Part shown: piece by piece, positions 44,326 to 53,536 of the stretch
Position numbering within the stretch: the first letter of the stretch is position 1
How the letters are laid out: the number at the start of each line of letters is the position of its first letter
Source: Verrucomicrobia bacterium S94
GTDB taxonomy: Bacteria > Verrucomicrobiota > Kiritimatiellia > Kiritimatiellales > Pontiellaceae
DNA: 64,000 nucleotides
Reading direction: 5' to 3'
NCBI GenBank assembly: GCA_004299845.1
Contig: CP036201.1
Span: forward strand, 2,790,001-2,854,000
Program-made: the position numbers and the translations under genes
Notes under the pieces: generated by a model
Seen by the model: only the letters and a program-made list of their open reading frames with translations
The model's database searches: none
What the model was told of the DNA's origin: nothing

Positions 44326-45081
44326 CTATTTTTTTTGCCTGTTTTTCCTGATGATATAATCGTTGTTCCCATCCCACTGCAAACGAACGAAGCCATGCAA
44401 TGATCGGATTTCAAATTCTGCATGAAGTTGGAATACGCTTAGCATCTTGTAATAACGAAGAAAACGGTCATCACCTGAATTATATTTCCCCATCACATAT
44501 GCAGCCATATCTGCCAACTGCAGTCCGCCAATAGTATTTGAAACCCCCATCAGCGGGCATTTTCGCATTCGCGTATTTTCTTTCATTCCTGCCAGATAAT
44601 TGACTACAGCGACCGCAATTCCTTCTTGAGCGCTCACCCTTTGATCAAAAACAAGCTGGCATCGCTTTCCCTTGGGGATGGCCGAATTGATGCGAACGCA
44701 AAGCTCTTTAAATGGGCGGGAAAGCTTTTTCGGATCGGGCGCAAGCAGAGGTGGCTTTTTGTCTCCATAAACCGAAATACTGATCAGTTTCAGTCCGGGC
44801 GCATGCAGGGGAACCCATGCAAACACCTCGTGGGCGATGGCCAGGTTTTTCGAGAACCCATGCTTTTCCTGCATTTTAAAACTGCTATTTGACAGCAGGG
44901 AGGTTCCCTTTAATTCTCGCGTCATATCGCGGGCGTGCTCAATTCCATAATATTTTTTTCGCAGGTGGAATAACTGGCGGTTCAATTTCTCAAAAATATC
45001 TTCGGGTCCAACAATAGCCGCAAGCACACCGAGATGCTCATCTTCATTTTTTTGCCAGCTTTCATCGACGTAACACCACAT
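44326..45081 (-). CDS. DUF3800 domain protein
   Basis: A 251-residue protein starting MWCYVDESWQKNEDEHLG, with the DUF3800 hallmark YVDES at the N-terminus and IGGLQLADMAAYVMGKY near the C-terminus. The acidic residues suggest an RNase H-like metal site, though activity is unproven. It lies between the small membrane protein (16 bases upstream) and hsdR, within the restriction-modification locus. DUF3800 genes are frequent passengers of defence islands. Confidence 0.83.
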   Translation of the reverse strand: MWCYVDESWQKNEDEHLGVLAAIVGPEDIFEKLNRQLFHLRKKYYGIEHARDMTRELKGTSLLSNSSFKMQEKHGFSKNLAIAHEVFAWVPLHAPGLKLISISVYGDKKPPLLAPDPKKLSRPFKELCVRINSAIPKGKRCQLVFDQRVSAQEGIAVAVVNYLAGMKENTRMRKCPLMGVSNTIGGLQLADMAAYVMGKYNSGDDRFLRYYKMLSVFQLHAEFEIRSLHGFVRLQWDGNNDYIIRKNRQKK

Positions 45082-45097
45082 ATCAGCCCCATATATA

Positions 45098-45565
45098 TCA
45101 GTTTAGTCCTGCCGATATTCGTTTTAAAACGAATGTCGCGAACAGCAAAGAGGATGAAGAGATAACTGCCAGCCCAATTGCGGACAAAAACAGACCTCCC
45201 ACCCACGCCAAACTTAAGTCATCACGAAATATCCACGCGACGAGCACACTTAAAACAGAAACGGAACACCATCCAATGCCAATATTTCGGCGATATTCTA
45301 ACCGCCAAAAATCAGGCCAATCATACAGGGCCTTATTGCTGCCATCCTTCGGCTCGGTCATTTTAAAAGCCAGAAAAATAGAGCTCCCACAGAGCGAAAT
45401 CGGGAGAACAGGCATCCAAGTGGTTACGTCATCATGTTCCAGCAGGTTTGCTCCAACGTAAACCAGCCACAAATCCTTCCAAACAAAAAGGCAAGCTATC
45501 AGAGCAAGCAAGAGAAGCTCTGGAGAAACTAATAATATCCGAAGAATCTCTAAAGACTTTCTCAT
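45098..45565 (-). CDS. Small four-helix membrane protein in the type I RM locus
   Basis: A 155-residue protein with four hydrophobic stretches: LVSPELLLLALIACLFVWKD, WMPVLPISLCGSSIFLAF, GIGWCSVSVLSVLVAWIF and WVGGLFLSAIGLAVISSSSL. It overlaps the upstream gene by four bases (ATGA), indicating coupled translation. The family was not recognised. Membrane partners of cytoplasmic defence proteins often act as effectors, so this could be one, but that is speculation from position. Confidence 0.6.
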   Translation of the reverse strand: MRKSLEILRILLVSPELLLLALIACLFVWKDLWLVYVGANLLEHDDVTTWMPVLPISLCGSSIFLAFKMTEPKDGSNKALYDWPDFWRLEYRRNIGIGWCSVSVLSVLVAWIFRDDLSLAWVGGLFLSAIGLAVISSSSLLFATFVLKRISAGLN

Positions 45566-46464
45566 TCGCCATGCTCCATATGCCGATCCGCCTCGATCCG
45601 GTCAAAAATTGCACAAGCCTCATCGAATAGGTCCACTGGGTCGGGATCGCGATCAAAGGCAAAGTTACGGTTGGTTTCAGAGGTCTTAATCGTAACCCTT
45701 TCCCGCCCCTCCTGGTAACCCTGAACCAGCCCCTCACCGTAGCCGTCCGCTGCCATAAGAATTGCGGCATCACCAATTGGCAGGGGTTCCGGAGGAAGAT
45801 ATGGCACAGTGTTTATTTGGCTCACAACTTTCTGCACATGCATTGGAAGATCAGTGTTCAGCGGGGCATCATCGCCAGCTTGTTCCCGAACCAACATACT
45901 ATCAGAATTTCGACTATCTACATAGTCCTTCAAAGATTTCCACAATGGCCCGAAGAGCGGGTTGGGCGGATTTACTTTGGCGTTAATTTTATAGATGCCC
46001 TTCAGTTTGCTGAGTTTTTCTGCAAACGTCCGCAAATCGGAGATCAGGTTTACCGTGCAATCCACAAAGAAATCATCGTAAGTATTTGAGATAATATGGG
46101 AGAAACGATAGCCAAACTGATGTTCTTTTATGTGGTTGGGGTGGGTCGTAAAAATAATTCCAGAATACTTCGGAATGTAGATAAACGTGCTCGACGCAAT
46201 CCGAAGGTTCGGCTCCATCTGTATCGCTTCCTTCTTTGCATCTGGATCGGCAATAACGACCTCTCCCTCCGGATGAAATTTGCTTAACTTGGCAAAGACA
46301 AAATCAATCTCACGAATATGGTACCTCTGTGCATCAAAAAAAGACCAGCCCTTCCCCCACCACTCAATAGGCTTCGGATTCAATATCGCCTGAATAATTT
46401 TCTCAGAATCAAGTTGTCCGCCTTTTGCTACGCGCCCCATGTAATATGTAACCATACTGCCCAT
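45562..46464 (-). CDS. Unknown protein in the type I RM locus (DUF4747-like?)
   Basis: A 300-residue soluble protein from ATG 46464 (AAGGACT upstream), beginning one base after hsdS. Visible blocks are IIQAILNPKPIEWWGKGWSF, HIREIDFVFAKLSKFHPEGE and SSTFIYIPKYSGIIFTTHPN, which faintly resemble DUF4747 proteins; the assignment is weak. It overlaps the membrane protein gene. It belongs to a three-gene insert between hsdS and hsdR. Confidence 0.55.
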   Translation of the reverse strand: MGSMVTYYMGRVAKGGQLDSEKIIQAILNPKPIEWWGKGWSFFDAQRYHIREIDFVFAKLSKFHPEGEVVIADPDAKKEAIQMEPNLRIASSTFIYIPKYSGIIFTTHPNHIKEHQFGYRFSHIISNTYDDFFVDCTVNLISDLRTFAEKLSKLKGIYKINAKVNPPNPLFGPLWKSLKDYVDSRNSDSMLVREQAGDDAPLNTDLPMHVQKVVSQINTVPYLPPEPLPIGDAAILMAADGYGEGLVQGYQEGRERVTIKTSETNRNFAFDRDPDPVDLFDEACAIFDRIEADRHMEHGE

Positions 46465-46465
46465 A

Positions 46466-47887
46466 TTAGTCCTTACTCCCCGTCCGATATTCCGCTTGCG
46501 CCTCCGCAGCCAGCAGGGCTGGCTCCCCGTCCATATCATATTCGCAGTTCACGCATTCCGCCTCGTCCCGCACATCAATCTTGCCCGTCACCGCCGCCGA
46601 GATCAGGGCGGTGCGCCGTTCCTTCATTAGCTCAATGGCCTGCTTTGCTTTTGCACCAAGACGATCAAGCTTTGACGTCTCAGCTTTGATAAACTCCATA
46701 ATGGCATCCTGCTCATAACGAGGGGGAACAGGAACCTTTACATATTGAACCTCACTGCAGTTTAGATGGGGATGCATGCCTCCTGTGCGGATCGAGTAAA
46801 GCTTTGAATAGCCATAATGCGACTGAAGAACCTCTGACAGGAATCCCCCAGAAATAACACCTTTTCTCGGAGCGAGAATTATTAAGGCATGACAGTTGTA
46901 ACCTTCTTCGTTATTGGAGACCAAACCGACATCACCCGTTCCTGCACCAGTTTGAACAATTAACACATCACCCTCGCGCAGGATGGATTTAGAATGAGCA
47001 TTACTCCATTCCTTGCGAACAAAGTATGCATCGTCAAAGTTAACCACTCCTTTTTTGATGTGAGTTGCCTGAATGTAAGGGACGCCATTCTCAAAAAGAA
47101 TCCCTCTTGTCGGGCCGACATAACCATTTGTGATTTTGGTAGTAGATCTTGAAATCGTTCGTATATCCCAATGCTCTGGAATCTCGCCGAGCCATTCGAT
47201 GCCTGAGTCTTTCATGGGGACGTTGGGGTTTAGGCCTTTGGTGACGGCGTGGGAGATGACGGCCTGACGCTTTTCCTTGAGCAGCTCGATCATCCGCTCC
47301 TGCTTCCCGATCATCCGGTCGATCTTCTCCGTCTCCCGATCCAGAAACGATGCGATGGCCCGTTGTTCGGAAAGTAATTCTGGCCATGTAATCACACACG
47401 ACTCGATTTGCTCGGAGCTTATGTTTAATTGAGCCGTTCCGGTTGCCGACAGAAAGACCTGCTCCTTGTATTCTCTGGACTGAATAATATACCACAAGAA
47501 ATCAGCATCAATGGTATGCACAAAAAAGCGACCGACTCGCTGATTCAAAGCACAGGGAAGATCAAATTTTTGAACTCGTGCGATATTTTCAATACTTCCA
47601 GACATACCCAAAACAATATCTTTGTCATTAAGGTAGAACTCTGGCCGAATGAGCTTATCAGAAACTCTCACAGGTGAATCTAAGTTTAGTAAGCCCTTAG
47701 AAAGGTTGTTCATTCGGACAATGGGTATGCCGCTACTCGTTGAAAAATCTTTCGACTGAAATGCAAAGCCTGCTTGCAGATTAGCTGTACGTTTAATTGC
47801 ACCAATGACCCAGCCTTCAGGCACTTTATCTAGCCACTCAACCCCAGAAGGTTTGTATTCCAAGTATGGTTTATAGCGAACGCTCAC
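46466..47887 (-). CDS. hsdS: Type I restriction-modification specificity subunit HsdS
   Basis: A 473-residue DNA-recognition subunit with two target-recognition halves. The first begins [20 protein letters not shown], and the second [20 protein letters not shown]. Each is followed by a conserved coiled-coil spacer ([20 protein letters not shown] and [20 protein letters not shown]) that sets the distance between half-sites. The start overlaps the hsdM stop by four bases. The target sequence cannot be read from the protein. Confidence 0.93.
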   Translation of the reverse strand: MSVRYKPYLEYKPSGVEWLDKVPEGWVIGAIKRTANLQAGFAFQSKDFSTSSGIPIVRMNNLSKGLLNLDSPVRVSDKLIRPEFYLNDKDIVLGMSGSIENIARVQKFDLPCALNQRVGRFFVHTIDADFLWYIIQSREYKEQVFLSATGTAQLNISSEQIESCVITWPELLSEQRAIASFLDRETEKIDRMIGKQERMIELLKEKRQAVISHAVTKGLNPNVPMKDSGIEWLGEIPEHWDIRTISRSTTKITNGYVGPTRGILFENGVPYIQATHIKKGVVNFDDAYFVRKEWSNAHSKSILREGDVLIVQTGAGTGDVGLVSNNEEGYNCHALIILAPRKGVISGGFLSEVLQSHYGYSKLYSIRTGGMHPHLNCSEVQYVKVPVPPRYEQDAIMEFIKAETSKLDRLGAKAKQAIELMKERRTALISAAVTGKIDVRDEAECVNCEYDMDGEPALLAAEAQAEYRTGSKD

Positions 47888-49860
47888 GAATGCACCTCCC
47901 GCAGCAAATCCATGATTTCTGCGGTAACGGCGTCGAGGTCGGCGTCGATTTCTTCGAGCGGGCGCGGCGGGGTGTATTCGTAGAAGTGGCGATTGAAGGG
48001 GATCTCATAGCCGACGATGCCGACCCGTCCGTCTTTTTCATCCTTCTTGCTTTCATCGATCCACGCGTTCGGCACATGCGGCAGGACTTCGCGCTCAAAG
48101 TAGGTTTGGATATCTTCGGAGAGCGGGACGTTTTCGTTGTCGCGCAGGTCGGGGTTCGGTTCGGGGTTGCCCTTGGCGTCGGTGCAGATTTCGGCTTCGT
48201 CGTCGTGTTCCCCAAGGTGTTTGAGCAACAGTTTTAAGTTTGAGGTTTTAAGTTTTAGGTCTGACGGACGGAGTGCCTTTTTCAGGTCTTTGGCGAACGC
48301 GTCGCGGGATAGATAGGCCTTTTTGAGGCTTTCCAAGGCCTGGAGGACGGCCTGCTGCAGATCGGCGTCCCATTTGTTCCACGCTTTGTCGGCCTGCAGG
48401 GCGTCGAGGCGGTCGGCGTTGTGCGGCTCAATGCGCAGCTGCAGGGGGCGTTCGACGGTGATGCGGCGATAGCCAAAGTCGGTGGTGTTGAAAATCTTAC
48501 AGACCTTGGAGGTCTCGTTGCTGCCATAGAGGCGGACGATTTCTTCAATCTGCTTTTCGCTGATCGCCTTGCGCTTTGAGCCGAGCGATTTGCGCATGGG
48601 TTCGTGCATGTCTGTCGCATTGATCAGCTGCACCTTGCCTTTGCGTTCGGCGGGCTTGTGGTTGGAGAGCACCCAGATATAGGTGGCGATGCCGGTGTTG
48701 TAAAACATGTCGGTCGGCAGGGCGATGATGGCTTCGACCAAATCCCGTTCCAGCAGATAGCGTCGAATCTCGGACTCACCGCTGCCTGCACCGCCTGTGA
48801 ACAGCGGAGAGCCGTTCAGGATGATGCCGATGCGTGAACCGCCTTTCTTGGGGTCGCGCATTTTGGAAACGAGATGCAGCAGGAAGAGCAGCGAACCGTC
48901 GGACACGCGGGGCGTACCGGGTCCGAAGCGCCCGCCGTAACCCTTGATCTTCTGTTCATCCTTCACGACCTTTTCGATCTTTTTCCAGTCCACGCCGAAA
49001 GGCGGATTGGAGAGCATGTAGTCGAAGGTTTCGGCATAGAGCTTGTCGTCGGACAGCGTGTTGCCCAGCTTGATGTTTTTGACGTCCTGCTCTTTGACCA
49101 GCATGTCGCCTTTGCAGATGGCATAGGATTCGGGGTTGAGTTCCTGCCCGAAGCCGACCAGCCGCGCCTGCGGGTTGAGTTCGTGCAGATATTCCATGCC
49201 GGCGGAGAGGAAGCCGCCCGTTCCTGCGGTGGGGTCGTAGATCGAGCGCACCACGCCCGGTTTCGTCAGTACGTCGTCATCGCCTGCAAATACCAGCGAG
49301 GTGGTGAGGCGGACAATATCGCGGGGAGTGAAGTGTTCCCCTGCGGTTTCGTTGGAGGATTCCGCAAAGCGGCGGATCAGCTCCTCAAAGATCAGGCCCA
49401 TTTCATAGTTCGGCACGCTGGCGGGCGACAGGTCGATATTGGCAAACTTATTGGCCACCACATAAAGCAGGTTGGCTTCGTCGAGCTTTTCAATGAACTC
49501 CGAAAAACGGAAGTGCTCAAAGATTTCCCGCGATGCAGGGCTGAACGACTGCACATAGGTTTCCAGATTGTCCAGCACCTGGGTTTCGCCCAGTGTACTC
49601 AAATCCATCGGGGACGTGTTGTAGAAGCTCAGCCCCGCCTTATTCAGCAGAATCTTGTCCGCCGCGTCGGGACTCATCTTCGCGCATTTTTCAACCTGCT
49701 CCAGCACCTTGGCCTTCGTCGGTTCCAGCACGCACTCTAAACGCCTCAGCAGCGTGAACGGCAGAATGATCCGCCCATACTGACTCTGTTTAAACTCTCC
49801 CCGCAGCAGATCCGCCACCGACCAGATAAACGCCGGCATCTTCGAAAACTTGGTATCCAT
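47884..49860 (-). CDS. hsdM: Type I restriction-modification methyltransferase HsdM
   Basis: A 658-residue N6-adenine methyltransferase. An N-terminal helical domain ([20 protein letters not shown]) precedes the catalytic domain: [17 protein letters not shown], the SAM motif [18 protein letters not shown] and the catalytic NPPFG with its surrounding [17 protein letters not shown]. The C-terminal part (about 530-560) carries a short repeat-like [19 protein letters not shown]. The protein is longer than typical HsdM. It heads the RM operon, with ATG 49860; the putative promoter region is 49861-50127. Confidence 0.93.
   Translation of the reverse strand: MDTKFSKMPAFIWSVADLLRGEFKQSQYGRIILPFTLLRRLECVLEPTKAKVLEQVEKCAKMSPDAADKILLNKAGLSFYNTSPMDLSTLGETQVLDNLETYVQSFSPASREIFEHFRFSEFIEKLDEANLLYVVANKFANIDLSPASVPNYEMGLIFEELIRRFAESSNETAGEHFTPRDIVRLTTSLVFAGDDDVLTKPGVVRSIYDPTAGTGGFLSAGMEYLHELNPQARLVGFGQELNPESYAICKGDMLVKEQDVKNIKLGNTLSDDKLYAETFDYMLSNPPFGVDWKKIEKVVKDEQKIKGYGGRFGPGTPRVSDGSLLFLLHLVSKMRDPKKGGSRIGIILNGSPLFTGGAGSGESEIRRYLLERDLVEAIIALPTDMFYNTGIATYIWVLSNHKPAERKGKVQLINATDMHEPMRKSLGSKRKAISEKQIEEIVRLYGSNETSKVCKIFNTTDFGYRRITVERPLQLRIEPHNADRLDALQADKAWNKWDADLQQAVLQALESLKKAYLSRDAFAKDLKKALRPSDLKLKTSNLKLLLKHLGEHDDEAEICTDAKGNPEPNPDLRDNENVPLSEDIQTYFEREVLPHVPNAWIDESKKDEKDGRVGIVGYEIPFNRHFYEYTPPRPLEEIDADLDAVTAEIMDLLREVHS
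48243..48260. repeat. CTAAAACTTAAAACC-type repeat translated within hsdM
   Basis: AGGTTTTAAGTTTTAGGT is the reverse complement of 23698-23715, an intergenic tract. In hsdM it lies at about residues 534-540 and helps encode the [13 protein letters not shown] stretch. The surrounding bases (GTTTTAAGTTTGAGG) continue the same words, showing a repeat of at least 30 bases absorbed into the frame. Confidence 0.6.
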
Positions 49861-49925
49861 ACTCTAAAATCCCATCATGATAAATTCACAAACATCTTAT
49901 AAGGATTCCAAAGCGGCATCAAGCC

Positions 49926-49960
49926 AAGCGGAAAAAATAGCGGAAAAAAATAGCGGAAAT
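49926..49960. repeat. Short tandem repeat upstream of hsdM
   Basis: AGCGGAAAAAAT, AGCGGAAAAAAAT and AGCGGAAAT lie in tandem, 66-100 bases upstream of hsdM. They could affect hsdM promoter spacing. The remaining part of 49861-50127 holds a GC-rich inverted pair (CGGGAGCGA...TCGCTCCTG) and a GTGCGGAA...CCGCAC hairpin, but no gene. Confidence 0.4.
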
Positions 49961-50127
49961 CAGGCGGCATCACGCATCAGGCGGAAACAGCGTACCCCTC
50001 CTCCAGCGGGGGGTTCCATGCCTGGCGGGAGCGAACGAATGCTCTATGTGCGGAAGTTTATTTTCCCCGCACAAAGCCTCTTTTCAACGCTCGCTCCTGC
50101 TCCCGTTTTTTTCCGGGTGTGGCGAGA

Positions 50128-53100
50128 TTAAAAAAGCACAAAGATGACATCCATCTCACCGAACCGGATGGTCTGCCCATAGATACTCCGGATATCAATC
50201 TGAAGATAGCGGCCGGTTTCCTCTTGTTTGAAGCCGATCTTCTGCGTTTTCTTTCGGTCTTCCTCGTTCAGCGTCATGACCGTGGAATCATTCGTCAGCA
50301 GAACCGAGGTAAGCTGTTCCGGATCATTGCCCATTCTGATGGAAATTTCTTTCAGATTGGTGTCGGTGAGCGAAACGCCTTGTAATTTGGTGGCTTTACC
50401 CAGATCAATCGTAATGAAACCTGAGCCATCAAATTTTCCGTTCCAGTATGTTCCGTGATCCCCGTCGATCGCTTCATAATGCGAGTTGTTCCACTGATGA
50501 CTCACCCCCTTCATGGATGCCCCGAGGTTTGCCAGCATGGAGGAATTGCTCGAATATTCCAGCGCATCCGAAAGGGCCTTCAGGTCCAATTCAGTAGAAG
50601 GAGCAAAGGCGTCGCTGTTCATATAACCGAGTATGGAACTCAGCAACTGTTTTGCCGCGGGATCCTTATCCTGCAGCCCAATCAGATCCGCCATACAGAA
50701 CAGCATTTTTCCCGGTCCGACTTTGTATTCCATCATAAAACCGAGCCGTCGGTTTTCATTCCAGTCATCGATCGGCTGAACAATCATTCCGCCCTTTGGC
50801 AGGTTCTGCATCACCAGCCCATAGGAGTTCTTTAGAATATATTCCCAGTTCCATGTCGTGTGGTTTTTCGTCGGGAAATTCCGGAAGACAGGATGATCGT
50901 CATCAATCAACGTACCCAGCGTAACCCGGTCTTTATTATGCGAGAACAGAAACAGATTCCAATATACCGGCTCAAAACTTGTGCGTGGATGAGCCAGGCT
51001 GAACTCATTCGGCATAAACAGAACCGATTTTCCAGCCTTAAGCGCGGCCTCCAGTTCTGCATCCACCTTCCGGCAGACCACCACATGACCGGGATCCGTA
51101 TCCGGCTCGTCTTCGCAAACCATAAAGTTCCAATCATTGGAAATTTCCGTATCTTTCAGGCGCAGTATCAGCGAATAAACCGCCGGAGCCTGCAGCTCAT
51201 TCAACGCGGTCCTGATTGAGCCTATTTTATTGCGCCCGCCGGTTATTTCCAGTCCCTGGAAAACACCGGACTTCAGCACGCTTCCGGCGGCATCCCGAAT
51301 TTCCCAAATCAGCGTCTGATTCTCCAAAGACTCTTCACCGAAATAGGCGTAGACCACCGGCACATCGAGTTGATCTGAATTTTTATAGACATAGGAGCGC
51401 ATCCGCGCCAGCGGCACACTCCAGTTCCAATGTCTGGAAAACTCTTCTTTGGTCAAATATCCCTTCTCCTCCAGAAAAGCATCCAGATAGCCGACCAGCG
51501 AAGTCCCCTGCCCGGTAAAATCGGAAATACCCAGCAACTGCGTTCCGGCAACCCCCTCGGATGCCAGTGCCGCTTCGCAATCTTCTTTATAGCAAAGGGC
51601 CTGCAGTTTTCCGGAGGCATACAGGAAATCCTTCCATTGCGGCAGCACACCGTTTTCTTCAGCCTGCTCCTGAAAAATTTCAAAATTTTTCGGTTTCAGC
51701 GGACCGGTATATTTTTTCATTTCATCAAAATTCGGATAGGCACACCACTGCCCCGGTTCATGCTGAATGAACGGATTTTTATGCGGCGAATGGTAGCCCT
51801 TTCCTTTCCATCCTCCCGGGCCGCGCGGAAATGCGACACAGGTGAATTCATCCTCTTCCGTCTGAATGGTATTGGCCGCTCCGGTATGCAGCATACGCGA
51901 GTCAAAGGCCTTCATTTTCCGGGTCAGTTCTGTAAGAAACGGCTTATTGTTACCGGTGCGCCACGGCTCATTGCCATGCGTAAAAAAACAGAACGACGGA
52001 TGATTTCCATATTCATCAATGATCCGTTTTCCCTCTTCTTCCACCCAGTTCCCAAACGCGGGATTGGAAGGATCTCCCCAGATATGAATTTCCGGCATCA
52101 GATACATCCCCAGTTCATCAGCCGCCTCAAATGCGGCTTCCGGCGGACACCAGGAATGGAATCGAACATGATTAATACCCGACGCCTTCATGGTTCCAAA
52201 ATGGTCCAGCCAACTCTCCTTGTCCATCGGCGGATATCCGGTTTTCGGGAAAATACAGCAGTCCAGCGTTCCGCGCATGAAGGTTTCATGACCGTTTATC
52301 AGAAATTTTGTTCCCGCGGCTTCAATATTCCGGATGCCCACCTTCAACGCTTCCGTTTCGACTCCCCACTTTGTTTTCAGATCCACCTTCAAATCATGCA
52401 GCACCGGATGAAACTCGCTCCAGAGTTCCGCATCCTTTTCAAACTGAACCTGAGTGGTATAGGTCGTCATTCCCGGGGTCAGATTTAATTTTTCCGCATC
52501 CTTTCCCACTCGAACAGCCACGCTCTGAGCGGAACCGGTATCATTCATAATCGATACGTTAATATCGGCCGTACGGGTTTTATAGTCCGTGGTCACATGC
52601 ACCTTTTTCATATAAACCGGACTCCGCCAATCCAGCCGGAGCCTGCCGATCATCCCGTTCCATGCACCCTGCGTTTCATCCGAAACACTATGTGCACGAC
52701 TCCCCACCGGAAGCAGCAGGGTATTATTGATCGTAATGACCAGATTATGGTCTCCGGCCGGAATATCGCGCCCCAGATTATAAACATGAGGAACCCCAAG
52801 CGAATTATTCGAGCCGACCTTTTTCCCATCCAGCCAGACGGTCGATTCCCAATGCGGACGCTCCAGCGTCAGAATCAGATCTCTTCCTTTTGCAGCCCCC
52901 TTCTCCACCGTCAGGGTTTTCTGATACCAGGCATCACCGATAAACCGGCGTTCCGGCTGCAGAAAAAACGGCACCTTGATATTTCCGGGCACCCGGTATT
53001 GATCATATTTTTCTGTAAACCAGAGGTGCTGTCCGGAAACCCCCATCCATTCGGTATCGACGCTGACCGGACTTCCGAAACCTGCATTCTGCAATGCATC

Positions 53101-53352
53101 CGGCAGATTTATTTTTTCAGGAAACCCCGTCTGATTAAACCACTGCTCCTGTTCACCCACCGGATACTTTTCATCGTCCAGTCGGATCGTCCAGGTACCC
53201 GACAAATCAGCTCCGTTTTCCCCCACGGCCGCTTCGGCATTTCCTTTTGCGACCGGCGGGATATATGCGGGTGCATACTCCGGTTTCCTGAATCCGTCGG
53301 AAGCGAGAGCTCCCACCATCACAAGCAGCCCGGTAATCGTTGTTTTTTTCAT
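50128..53352 (-). CDS. Glycoside hydrolase family 2-type enzyme with C-terminal discoidin-like domain
   Basis: A 1074-residue exported enzyme. After the signal peptide come a GH2 sugar-binding domain (LSGTWTIRLDDEKYPVGEQE, WYQKTLTVEKGA, LERPHWESTVWLDGKKVG), an Ig-like domain, and a TIM barrel from about residue 340. The acid/base motif is FFTHGNEPW near 465 (GH2 NE). The expected nucleophile Glu is not obvious: the equivalent strand reads LGISDFTGQGTS. The last 150 residues resemble an F5/8 type C (discoidin) carbohydrate-binding domain. The substrate is unknown. It closes the glycan locus, 184 bases from the DUF5107 gene. Confidence 0.82.
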   Translation of the reverse strand: MKKTTITGLLVMVGALASDGFRKPEYAPAYIPPVAKGNAEAAVGENGADLSGTWTIRLDDEKYPVGEQEQWFNQTGFPEKINLPDALQNAGFGSPVSVDTEWMGVSGQHLWFTEKYDQYRVPGNIKVPFFLQPERRFIGDAWYQKTLTVEKGAAKGRDLILTLERPHWESTVWLDGKKVGSNNSLGVPHVYNLGRDIPAGDHNLVITINNTLLLPVGSRAHSVSDETQGAWNGMIGRLRLDWRSPVYMKKVHVTTDYKTRTADINVSIMNDTGSAQSVAVRVGKDAEKLNLTPGMTTYTTQVQFEKDAELWSEFHPVLHDLKVDLKTKWGVETEALKVGIRNIEAAGTKFLINGHETFMRGTLDCCIFPKTGYPPMDKESWLDHFGTMKASGINHVRFHSWCPPEAAFEAADELGMYLMPEIHIWGDPSNPAFGNWVEEEGKRIIDEYGNHPSFCFFTHGNEPWRTGNNKPFLTELTRKMKAFDSRMLHTGAANTIQTEEDEFTCVAFPRGPGGWKGKGYHSPHKNPFIQHEPGQWCAYPNFDEMKKYTGPLKPKNFEIFQEQAEENGVLPQWKDFLYASGKLQALCYKEDCEAALASEGVAGTQLLGISDFTGQGTSLVGYLDAFLEEKGYLTKEEFSRHWNWSVPLARMRSYVYKNSDQLDVPVVYAYFGEESLENQTLIWEIRDAAGSVLKSGVFQGLEITGGRNKIGSIRTALNELQAPAVYSLILRLKDTEISNDWNFMVCEDEPDTDPGHVVVCRKVDAELEAALKAGKSVLFMPNEFSLAHPRTSFEPVYWNLFLFSHNKDRVTLGTLIDDDHPVFRNFPTKNHTTWNWEYILKNSYGLVMQNLPKGGMIVQPIDDWNENRRLGFMMEYKVGPGKMLFCMADLIGLQDKDPAAKQLLSSILGYMNSDAFAPSTELDLKALSDALEYSSNSSMLANLGASMKGVSHQWNNSHYEAIDGDHGTYWNGKFDGSGFITIDLGKATKLQGVSLTDTNLKEISIRMGNDPEQLTSVLLTNDSTVMTLNEEDRKKTQKIGFKQEETGRYLQIDIRSIYGQTIRFGEMDVIFVLF

Positions 53353-53536
53353 CTTAAATTCTCCAGAATTTCTTAATCCGCATGTTTCGTTTCTATCGTT
53401 TCCATCCTAAATCAATCGACTTCCTGATCACCTTAAACGGCGCCGTCAGACGGACGATTAACTGAATCCGGCATAAGCATTCATCGCCCCGCCGTTATCC
53501 GATATAAACAAGCCCCGTGTTTTTTCCCGCAGCCCG

